Source of the DNA: JBDGYW01 sp964518955
GTDB taxonomy: Bacteria; Gemmatimonadota; Gemmatimonadetes; Gemmatimonadales; GWC2-71-9
Length of the DNA: 64,000 nt
NCBI GenBank assembly: GCA_964518955.1
Contig: CAZFHS010000032.1
Span: forward strand, 8,914 to 72,913
Reading direction: 5' to 3'
Below the pieces are notes generated by a model that was not told the origin of the DNA, ran no database searches, and was given only the letters and a program-made list of their open reading frames with translations. Shown in pieces: positions 8,431 to 15,836 of the stretch. Every line of letters begins with the position of its first letter. The first letter of the stretch is position 1. A program made the translations under genes and the position numbers.

Positions 8431-9885
8431 ATGGAAACGAAGCCACTCATTCTGCTTACCGGCGCTTCCGGCTATGTAGGCGGTCGATTGCTTCCCGAAC
8501 TCGAGGCAGCCGGGCACCAGGTAAGGTGTATTGCGCGCACTCCCGAGTTTCTGTGGCAGCGAGTTGGCCCGACGACGGAGGTTTGTAAGGGAGATTGTTT
8601 GGATTCGGATTCGCTCCGCCCAGCAATGTTAGGAGTAGACACAGCCTACTACTTGGTTCGCTCCATGGGGTCCGGCGGCGACTTCGAAGACTTGGACGTA
8701 AAGGCGGCCACACTATTCGGCGCCGCAGCAGCCGAGGCGGGAGTTCGTCGCATAGTCTACCTGGGAGTACTCGGAAACGAAGGGGAAGGTCTCTCTTCGC
8801 ACTTGAGAAGCCGCCAAGATAGGGGCAAAGCGCTACGCGAGAGTGGTATTCCAGTTGTCGAATTGCGAGCCTCGATAATTCTCGGTTCTGGAAGTCTTTC
8901 ATTCGAGTTGATCAGGGCTCTTGTGGAACGCCTTCCGCTCATGATCTGTCCCCGCTGGGTCCAAGTCCTTGCACAACCAATCGCCATAGAAGATCTCGTC
9001 GCGTACCTGGTAGAGGCACTCGCCTTACCACAAGACAGATCGCGAGTATTCGAAGTCGGAGGCTCGGATCAAGTATCCTACGCAGACATCATGCGCGAAT
9101 ACGCACGTCAACGGGGTTTGCGCAGGGTCTTTCTTCCGGTGCCGGTTCTCACACCACGACTTTCTGCTATGTGGCTGGGATTGACCACTCCGGTATACGC
9201 TCGCATTGGAAGGAAACTCGTCGAGGGAGTCCGCAACCCAACCGTCGTCTCCAACGAAGATGCCCTCGAAGAGTTCAACGTTCGTCCAATGGGCCTCAGC
9301 AGCGCGATATCCCGTGCAAAGACAAATGAGGGTCACGAGTTTGCCGTCACACGCTGGTCGGATGCTACCTCATCCGCGGGGCATCCAAAGAGTTGGGGCG
9401 GCGTGAAGTTCGGTTCGCGTCTCGTGGATTCGCGCACCATGCATGTCTCGGCGGATCAAACGGCTGCGTTCTCTCCCATTCGAACGATCGGAGGAAAGCG
9501 CGGATGGTATTACGCCACCTGGTTATGGCGGGTACGTGGCTTCCTCGACCTTCTATTCGGTGGTGCTGGCATGCGCCGCGGTCGTAGGGATCCTGAGGCG
9601 CTGCAGGTGGGTGATACACTCGATTTCTGGCGTGTTCAAGCCTACGAACCGGATCGCAGGCTGAGACTGGCGGCCGAAATGAAGCTTCCGGGGCGTGCCT
9701 GGCTGGAATACGAAGTCCAACCCAAGAACGGCGGCGCTGAGATTCGGCAGACAGCGGCCTTCGACCCTGTCGGGTTATTCGGGCTGCTCTATTGGTACGG
9801 TATCTACCCTTTACACCATTTGGTTTTCGTGGGGACGCTGAAAGGAATAGCGCGTCAGGCGGAGGCCCGAGCGACCTCTCGGTAA
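8431..9885 (+). CDS. NAD(P)-binding SDR (YbjT-like) fused to DUF2867
   Basis: The 484-residue protein has an N-terminal Rossmann fold with TGASGYVGG (residues 10-18) typical of atypical/extended short-chain dehydrogenases of the NmrA/YbjT type. It continues with YYLVRSMGSGGDFEDLD, RRIVYLGVLG and a substrate-side region. The C-terminal part from about residue 335 (VDSRTMHVSADQTAAFSPIRTIGGKRGWYYATWLWRVRGF onward) matches the DUF2867 pattern, ending WYGIYPLHHLVFVGTLKGIA. Proteins with this exact SDR-DUF2867 fusion are widespread but their reaction is unknown. It ends 8 bp from the convergent CocE gene. Confidence is high for the domains and low for any substrate. Confidence 0.87.
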   Translation: METKPLILLTGASGYVGGRLLPELEAAGHQVRCIARTPEFLWQRVGPTTEVCKGDCLDSDSLRPAMLGVDTAYYLVRSMGSGGDFEDLDVKAATLFGAAAAEAGVRRIVYLGVLGNEGEGLSSHLRSRQDRGKALRESGIPVVELRASIILGSGSLSFELIRALVERLPLMICPRWVQVLAQPIAIEDLVAYLVEALALPQDRSRVFEVGGSDQVSYADIMREYARQRGLRRVFLPVPVLTPRLSAMWLGLTTPVYARIGRKLVEGVRNPTVVSNEDALEEFNVRPMGLSSAISRAKTNEGHEFAVTRWSDATSSAGHPKSWGGVKFGSRLVDSRTMHVSADQTAAFSPIRTIGGKRGWYYATWLWRVRGFLDLLFGGAGMRRGRRDPEALQVGDTLDFWRVQAYEPDRRLRLAAEMKLPGRAWLEYEVQPKNGGAEIRQTAAFDPVGLFGLLYWYGIYPLHHLVFVGTLKGIARQAEARATSR

Positions 9886-9892
9886 CGAAGCG

Positions 9893-11734
9893 CTATCGCG
9901 GAATGACCGGCAGTACTATCTGGCTCTCGGCTCCGGGACTACGCACGATTGTCCAGACCGGCATGCCGTCAGAGGGAATCCGTGCGAACGTATCGGAATC
10001 CGCGCCTCCTATGGCGACCCGAATCCTGTGCCCTTCGCGGAACAGGACTGACGTCGGGTGGAGCGCAAACGTCACTTCAGACAATTCTCCGGGAACCATC
10101 GGCTCAGCATCCGCTTCCTTAAAAGAATGATATGGTCCAACAGAAACGAAGGGTGGAGTTTCCGCTGACACGTTTCGATGCAGCAGCCTGAGTTGTCCCT
10201 CTCCTATGTATGTGGCTCTTCCGTCGGGCGCTACGTCCTCGAGGTACACGAACACAGCCCCATCCGTGTGCGTAGATTGTAGATAAATCGTCACCACCGG
10301 ATACCCTGTCACCTCCAGGTCCCGTTCCAACGGTGCAGACGTATAGGTCAAAAGCCTCGAGTCTGCTTCGGACCGTTCGGGATAGACGACATCCCCCGCG
10401 CCGTTGTTCGTTGCCCACCGGTTTCTGGTCCCCGTGGTGTGACCGAAATCGACTTCGTACTCGTCGGTTCCAGGACTACCCGGCTCTATTTGCGACAATT
10501 CACCGTCGGCCCCGAAATACCAGGACGTCAACTCCGTCTCCGGCAGCGGCCACCTTTCGGTTCGTTTCCACCGATCCTCACCCATGGTCTTGTAGACCAT
10601 TTCTCGCACCGGCCCACCGTCTCCCCTCACATACGCCTGATAGAAACAGAGGTCTTCCAACAACTGAGCCTCGGCGGGGGGATCCAGCGAATACTCGGCT
10701 GGATGGAATGGATCGGCATCCTGCCGAGCCCCATGGCTCCACGCGGCGATAACCACCCGCTGGGGATTCGACAGCGTCATAAATCGGTGCAGAACTCCCT
10801 GCGCAGTGCCAGCGTCCGTCCAGCTCGCCCAGGAGTAGATCGCTGAACCCGATCGCTCCACCGCTTCGGTGTGCGAGTGAATGCCCCACCAGTCCATCGA
10901 CACGCCATTCCACAACGGCATGGCTTCGTCCTTGTACACAAGTCCCCGCATGGATTCGTACACAGATGGAACAGAACTCCTGGCGTCCACGGCGGATGCC
11001 AACAAGCTACCATCGAGGTCTTCATCCACGGGCTTCACTCCAACCAGTGATCGGCCTCCTCGGCTCCGGGGAATGTTCAGGTCCAACTGCTTCACCCGTC
11101 CTCCCCAATTTGAACCCATATACGCATTGGGAACTCCACCGGGGAAATAGAGATCTGTGTAGGGGTCGTAATCGGGGAAACGCGATATTCCGGCCTTGAA
11201 CGCGGGGTGGTTGCGTTCTGCGAACCAGTCGTTCGTGTTCGCCGTGTAGGAGTTGCCCCATCCACCGATCGTGCCGTCGGACCATTCCTGCTCCACTATC
11301 CAGTCCATGATCTCACCGAAGTCCAAAGTCTCATCGCGAGCGCGATGATGCGGCCACACTCCGAACGAAGCTCCGGTACCCCGAGAGTCACCCCACACCA
11401 CGGCATATCCGTGACTGGTCAAAAATTGCTGCCGTGAGTTGGGTCCCTCTCCCTCGCCGGATCTCCAGTAGCGCGTCATGGTCAGAATCGTGGGTACCCT
11501 CGCGCCATCTGGCAGGCCCTCTGGCAAAACCACGTCCAGCGCGATCCGGATGCCGTCTCTCATGGGTACGTATAAGGAGCGGACGGGACCCGTCTCATAA
11601 GGACCTTCGGCGGAAACACCACACGATCCAAAAGTGTACCCGGAATCGTCTTGCGTTCGCCCCACACATCCGGGTGCTGCCAGCATACAGAGCAGAACTA
11701 ACACTAGACCAGCGGATGCTTTTAGGCTGACCAT
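9893..11734 (-). CDS. CocE/NonD (S15-type) serine hydrolase, exported lipoprotein
   Basis: The 613-residue product starts with a lipoprotein signal, MVSLKASAGLVLVLLCMLAAPGC (Cys23), and the ATG has GGGAGGGG about 8 bases upstream. The alpha/beta-hydrolase part shows RDGIRIALDVVLPEG, an oxyanion region WGDSRGTGASFG, the nucleophile elbow GGWGNSYTA (canonical GxSYxG), an acid in YSWASWTDAG, and the histidine in AAWSHGARQD. A C-terminal jelly-roll (X-Pro dipeptidyl-peptidase C-like) follows. The family cleaves esters or N-terminal dipeptides, and the periplasmic or surface location suggests nutrient scavenging. It is the last gene of a minus-strand operon: bacilliredoxin, S9 peptidase, then this gene 50 bp on. 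Substrate unknown. Confidence 0.88.
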   Translation of the reverse strand: MVSLKASAGLVLVLLCMLAAPGCVGRTQDDSGYTFGSCGVSAEGPYETGPVRSLYVPMRDGIRIALDVVLPEGLPDGARVPTILTMTRYWRSGEGEGPNSRQQFLTSHGYAVVWGDSRGTGASFGVWPHHRARDETLDFGEIMDWIVEQEWSDGTIGGWGNSYTANTNDWFAERNHPAFKAGISRFPDYDPYTDLYFPGGVPNAYMGSNWGGRVKQLDLNIPRSRGGRSLVGVKPVDEDLDGSLLASAVDARSSVPSVYESMRGLVYKDEAMPLWNGVSMDWWGIHSHTEAVERSGSAIYSWASWTDAGTAQGVLHRFMTLSNPQRVVIAAWSHGARQDADPFHPAEYSLDPPAEAQLLEDLCFYQAYVRGDGGPVREMVYKTMGEDRWKRTERWPLPETELTSWYFGADGELSQIEPGSPGTDEYEVDFGHTTGTRNRWATNNGAGDVVYPERSEADSRLLTYTSAPLERDLEVTGYPVVTIYLQSTHTDGAVFVYLEDVAPDGRATYIGEGQLRLLHRNVSAETPPFVSVGPYHSFKEADAEPMVPGELSEVTFALHPTSVLFREGHRIRVAIGGADSDTFARIPSDGMPVWTIVRSPGAESQIVLPVIPR

Positions 11735-11784
11735 CGTACGACCCCTCCCGGATTAGCCGAGTGAACACGAGTAGTGAATGCTGG

Positions 11785-14007
11785 CTACTTCTCCTTCTCG
11801 AAATGGCTCGTATACCATTCGACAATCCGCTGCCAGTGATCGTGGAAATCATCGACCGTGCTGGAACGCCCCGCACCGTGACCAGCATTCATGTAGTGCA
11901 CCCAGACGACCTCCTTGCCCAACCTTCTGAGCGCGTAGTACATCTCGCGTTGGTTGGTGGCCGGTACGTTCCAATCCCCTTCCCCACTCAACAACAACAG
12001 TGGCGTCTCAATGCGATCGGCATACATGACCGCGCTGTGGGCGACGTACTTGAGTGGCTGTTCCCAGAGCGTCGCGCCGATTCGATCTTGGCCGTCCTCT
12101 GCCGCCCGATAGTTGCGCGTGGTGATCTTCGGACTGTCACCCAGGAAGCTGACGATGTTGACCTTGCCCGATATGTTGATAGCCGCTGCAAACCTGTCGG
12201 TCTGAGCGATCAAGAGATTGGTGGCGTATCCACCGTAGCTAGTACCGTGGACGCCGAGTTTGTCCCCGTCCACGAGACCACGATCGATCAGTACGTTGAT
12301 GCCGGTAGTGACAGCCTTTAGCCAGGCTTCTCCTGGGTACCCGATCTCGAGCTTCACAGACGGCCTGAACCCGAAGAACCCGGCGTTGGCCAGCAAGTTC
12401 ATTCTGTGATTGAAACCGTTGTTGAAAAACTCCTCGTAGATCTCGGCAACAAGGGGGTAACTCGTTCCCGGCTCATAGTCCACCGGATAGTAGAGGATGC
12501 CATACAGGGTATTGCCGTCAACGTCGAGGTACTCTATCAACTCACTCCTGGTGAGTTTCCGCTGTGCGAGCCACGGATTCATGTTCGTGAGCTGCACTGA
12601 CTGTGCCATGCGCGCATCGCTCATGTACAGCTCGTTGGGAAGGTCGCCATCGGAGAACTGATAGAAGATCTTCTCTCCATCTTTCGAGAACATCCACCTC
12701 GAGTACAAATTTTCGTCCTTCACCAGATCCTCTATCTGGTGACTGCGAACGTTGAGCCTCACCAGCCCTCTCTCCCACTTGTCCTGTGCCGAATACGTCA
12801 TGTAGATGAACTGACCGTCGGGACTCCAACTCACATCCCCTAGTTCAGGCGCGTTGTCGTCGTCCTCTGGCTTCTCGAATATCATTTCGATCTCACCGGT
12901 CTCGACATCGAGCAAGTGATACCCTCGCTGCGAACCAACCAGGAGCGCAGCGTCATCTGGGCTCCAGCGCTCAACCGAAAACCTGAGCTTCGTCGTATCA
13001 TCTTCACTAACGAGATCGCGGTGCTCCTCAGTCAGGTTGGCCACTGCTTCGTCGGAGATTGTGCGAACGAACACATTGCCCTCTTCCGAATATGCAAAGG
13101 CATTTCCTGCATCGTTCCAGTTGGGGCGAACCCGATCCTCCGACTTCTCAGTCAGGGACGTTACGGTGAGATCTTCCATGGCCAGCATGAAGACTTCGTA
13201 CTCCGTGCCCTTGTTGCGTTCATACGATGTCTTCACTGGCGTTACGTAGCTGTAGGTGATAAAGGAACCGTCTTCCGCCTGGTTGAACTCGGTGTAGCGA
13301 CCCTCCGGCAACAACTCACGTACCTGACGCGACTCGACGTTCACCATTGCGGGTATCAGCAGCGCACTTCGGCTTCTCACCGAATCCCACGCCAGGAAAG
13401 AATTGCGAGAATCCTGTACGATCACCGGCCCTTCGGATAGGTCGAGGTACATGCGCTGAGAAATCTCGGCCCAATCATCGGCGCGCAGGCCTAGCAGTAT
13501 GCCGGTTCCGTCTGGCCGCCACATGAGAGGGGAATTCGAGGCGATGGCCTTCTCAGACTGCAGACGCAATTCGCGGACGCGGTCCCTCCCGACCTCGTAA
13601 GTCTGGAGCGAATACTCTTCGCCACGTCTCAGGAAAAAGGCCACGGTCGAACCGTCAGGAGAAAAGACTGCGGACCGAACCTGGACCCTCTCCTCAAACA
13701 CCAACGTCTCAGATCCGGACTCGGTGTCTATTACCAACAGTTCGGAAAACGACGGAGAAACGTAGGTCGGATCTCCAAACCGCATGTGATCTACATTCTT
13801 GCGATCGCGTTGTGTGTAGCGTGAGGCAACCAGATAGCGACCGTCGTCCGTGACGTCGTATACCTGAATGGACGCAACGTTGAGCGCGTCCTCCGACGTG
13901 AAGGCGGTACGTCCTACATCCTGACCCGACAGGGGGAAAGTGAGGAAGAGAGCTAGCACCCACAGGCCCAGAATTGAACGTTGGCTCGAAGCGGTGGCCA
14001 GTTTCAT
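11785..14007 (-). CDS. Exported prolyl-oligopeptidase family (S9) peptidase
   Basis: The ATG at 14007 is preferred because GGAGGT lies just upstream and a clean signal peptide follows (MKLATASSQRSILGLWVLALFLTFPLSGQD). A further in-frame ATG at 14031 lacks a ribosome-binding site. The protein (740 residues) has a beta-propeller N-terminal part with WD/PD40-like strands (VRSAVFSPDGSTVAFFLR, DVSWSPDGQFIYMT) and a C-terminal alpha/beta-hydrolase. Catalytic residues: Ser in GVHGTSYGGYATN, Asp in LLLLSGEGDWNVP, His in YMNAGHGAG. It is complete relative to DPP-IV/acylaminoacyl-peptidase relatives. Position between bacilliredoxin (28 bp) and CocE hydrolase (50 bp) suggests one transcript for exported peptide degradation. 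Confidence 0.92.
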   Translation of the reverse strand: MKLATASSQRSILGLWVLALFLTFPLSGQDVGRTAFTSEDALNVASIQVYDVTDDGRYLVASRYTQRDRKNVDHMRFGDPTYVSPSFSELLVIDTESGSETLVFEERVQVRSAVFSPDGSTVAFFLRRGEEYSLQTYEVGRDRVRELRLQSEKAIASNSPLMWRPDGTGILLGLRADDWAEISQRMYLDLSEGPVIVQDSRNSFLAWDSVRSRSALLIPAMVNVESRQVRELLPEGRYTEFNQAEDGSFITYSYVTPVKTSYERNKGTEYEVFMLAMEDLTVTSLTEKSEDRVRPNWNDAGNAFAYSEEGNVFVRTISDEAVANLTEEHRDLVSEDDTTKLRFSVERWSPDDAALLVGSQRGYHLLDVETGEIEMIFEKPEDDDNAPELGDVSWSPDGQFIYMTYSAQDKWERGLVRLNVRSHQIEDLVKDENLYSRWMFSKDGEKIFYQFSDGDLPNELYMSDARMAQSVQLTNMNPWLAQRKLTRSELIEYLDVDGNTLYGILYYPVDYEPGTSYPLVAEIYEEFFNNGFNHRMNLLANAGFFGFRPSVKLEIGYPGEAWLKAVTTGINVLIDRGLVDGDKLGVHGTSYGGYATNLLIAQTDRFAAAINISGKVNIVSFLGDSPKITTRNYRAAEDGQDRIGATLWEQPLKYVAHSAVMYADRIETPLLLLSGEGDWNVPATNQREMYYALRRLGKEVVWVHYMNAGHGAGRSSTVDDFHDHWQRIVEWYTSHFEKEK

Positions 14008-14035
14008 GGTACCTCCAAAAAAAACGATCATTCTC

Positions 14036-14389
14036 TCAAGTGGTTTCCGGCGTTCTGAGTTCGCCGACCCAACTGTCTAGGAGTTGAGCGGTGATATGGC
14101 GATGCGAGGCATGTTTCAGAACTTCGCCGGACCGCATTAGGATTGCTTGCGGTGATTCGTGTCGAACGTCGAGGTCCTTTGCTATCTGCTGGGATAGGGA
14201 CCGGTTCTGAATCACGTCGACGAGATACACCGGTACACCTGTACCCCGCTCCAAGAAACGCTCCACTTCTCGTTTCGCGCTCCAGGAAGTCGGACACCTA
14301 GTGCTGTGTTTGTACAGTACAGCGACCTCGGACCCTCTCAGTTCCTCCAAGGCACGCTCATCATTCAACTCTCGCAGATCCTCTGACAT
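14036..14389 (-). CDS. YtxJ-like monothiol bacilliredoxin
   Basis: The 117-residue protein has a thioredoxin-like fold of the YtxJ/DUF2847 family. The key motif VLYKHSTRCPTSWSAKREVERFL carries the single redox cysteine (TRCPTS, family form S/T-x-CPIS). The C-terminal part ESPQAILMRSGEVLKHASHRHIT supplies the cis-Pro loop and last strands. Family members resolve bacillithiol mixed disulfides in Firmicutes and Bacteroidota-type bacteria; whether bacillithiol is made here is not visible in the window. It is first in the minus-strand operon with two exported hydrolases and diverges from the bicupin gene across 126 bp. Confidence 0.85.
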   Translation of the reverse strand: MSEDLRELNDERALEELRGSEVAVLYKHSTRCPTSWSAKREVERFLERGTGVPVYLVDVIQNRSLSQQIAKDLDVRHESPQAILMRSGEVLKHASHRHITAQLLDSWVGELRTPETT

Positions 14390-14515
14390 CGTGTTCTCTT
14401 TGTTATGATCAATCTGCCTGGGTCTTTGTTCTTACTGAGTAACGCTCGAATCTGACGTTTAAGAATAGTCGCGGAAGACGAGAACTTACACTCGCCTGCA
14501 GACGAGGATCGCGAT

Positions 14516-15334
14516 ATGTGCACCGACTCTTTCCGTATTGCAGTTCCCACAGCACTCGCTTTCGCTATTTCCAGCCTTGGCTGCGGGTGGGCAACAGCTC
14601 AACAGATTGATACACAGGAAGTGGCCGTCACACGGATTCTGGATTATGAGAGCTCCGGCTCAAAGCGTACGGCAATAGAAGAAGTCGAACTTCCTGTTGG
14701 CGGTCACCTCACGCTTGCTGGATTCCCGGAGGAGCGCCTCTACTACTTCTTGGGCGGTAGAGGCGTGATGAGCATCTATGAGTCGGCGCCCGCAGGAGAC
14801 GTGTATGAGTTGCGACAGGATTTGGCGGTATATCTCACGCCTGGCGTCGAACACGAGATCCTCAACCTCGGCCCAACTCCGCTTTGCTACGTGGTCTTCC
14901 TCGTGACCGGAGGAATAGCACCGGACGGCGAGCTATCCTGGTCGGCAGTGACTCAGCGTGGGGTGACAGTCGAGAATCCAATGCTGGGTTCAGGGGTGGC
15001 CGTAACAGACGTGTTGGACGAAGGCCTGAACCCATCACAGGCCGAAGGTCTTCACCTGCGTATCCACGACATCTGGCTGAGGCGCCCGCAGAAGTTCACC
15101 AACGCGGAGGTGATCACGATCGCCCCCGGACGGTCGACTCGACCCCATACGCATCACGACACCGGTGAGACATGCTACATCCTCTACGGTACCGGACACT
15201 TTCTATGGGACGAAGAGGAAATCCCCTTCGAAGCGGGATCGAGCATCAGCTATCCGATCGGCGTGCGGCGCGCAGTAGTGAACACTAGCGAATTCCCCAT
15301 GTCGTATGTGGTGATCTCTGCAGCAGTCAACTGA
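14516..15334 (+). CDS. Exported bicupin protein
   Basis: The ATG has GAGG about 8 bases upstream. Residues 1-28 form a signal peptide ending ATAQQ. Two cupin barrels follow in 272 residues. The N-terminal barrel (about 45-130) has lost the usual His-x-His; it shows ERLYYFLGGRGVMSIYE and LTPGVEHEILNLG. The C-terminal barrel (about 175-270) keeps a full metal site: RSTRPHTHHDTGETCYILYGTGHF and a closing Gly-rich PIGVRRAVVN. Bicupins act as dioxygenases, isomerases or sugar-binding proteins; nothing here decides which. A strong hairpin begins at the stop codon. Confidence 0.8.
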   Translation: MCTDSFRIAVPTALAFAISSLGCGWATAQQIDTQEVAVTRILDYESSGSKRTAIEEVELPVGGHLTLAGFPEERLYYFLGGRGVMSIYESAPAGDVYELRQDLAVYLTPGVEHEILNLGPTPLCYVVFLVTGGIAPDGELSWSAVTQRGVTVENPMLGSGVAVTDVLDEGLNPSQAEGLHLRIHDIWLRRPQKFTNAEVITIAPGRSTRPHTHHDTGETCYILYGTGHFLWDEEEIPFEAGSSISYPIGVRRAVVNTSEFPMSYVVISAAVN

Positions 15335-15358
15335 CTCGGGAGCGCCATGCTCCCGAGT
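15334..15358 (+). terminator. Hairpin directly at the bicupin stop codon
   Basis: Perfect 10-bp arms ACTCGGGAGC and GCTCCCGAGT enclose a 5-base loop (GCCAT) and begin at the last base of the TGA. No T-tract follows, so this may be a 3' stabilising or factor-assisted terminator rather than a classical intrinsic one. Confidence 0.65.
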
Positions 15359-15458
15359 GAGCTAACAGGGCCTGAAACCAAACTCCACTCACCCTCGTTG
15401 TGTCCTTCCAACTACGTGTGTCGCGCACATAGTCAAAATTCGCACTGGGGCACCGGCA

Positions 15459-15836
15459 ATGGCACAGAAACGCTCACCAACCGATCTGATACCGCTTCGA
15501 CCGGTCGAGTTCGAGATCCTCCTCGTCCTAACCGGCGGCGATGCGCACGGCTACGCGATCATCAAAGAAGCCGAGTCTCGCGCCAACGATGTACAGCGAA
15601 TCGAGACAGGAACGTTATACCGTGCTTTACGTAGGCTGACCGCCGAAGGTTTGGTGAAGCCCGCTGATGAGAAGCCCGCCGAAGACATGGGTGACGAGCG
15701 GCGCAGGTACTTCACTTTAACTGCGTTGGGCCGGGAAGTAGCGGCCGCTGAGGCACGAAGGCTTGCCTCCCAGGTCGATGCCGCTCGGTCGCGTGCGTTG
15801 CTGGGTGGTGCACCTTTGCGTGCAGATACGCGATGA
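15459..15836 (+). CDS. PadR-family transcriptional regulator
   Basis: The 125-residue protein is a winged-helix regulator: LRPVEFEILLVLTGGDAHGYAIIKEAESR (helices 1-2), IETGTLYRALRRLTAEGLVKPAD (recognition helix and wing) and RRYFTLTALGREVAAAEARRL (dimerisation helix). The pattern matches PadR-s1 proteins that are habitually paired with long MacB/FtsX permeases. The permease start overlaps its stop by 4 bp (ATGA at 15833), so the regulator very probably controls its own operon. Ligand unknown. Confidence 0.92.
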   Translation: MAQKRSPTDLIPLRPVEFEILLVLTGGDAHGYAIIKEAESRANDVQRIETGTLYRALRRLTAEGLVKPADEKPAEDMGDERRRYFTLTALGREVAAAEARRLASQVDAARSRALLGGAPLRADTR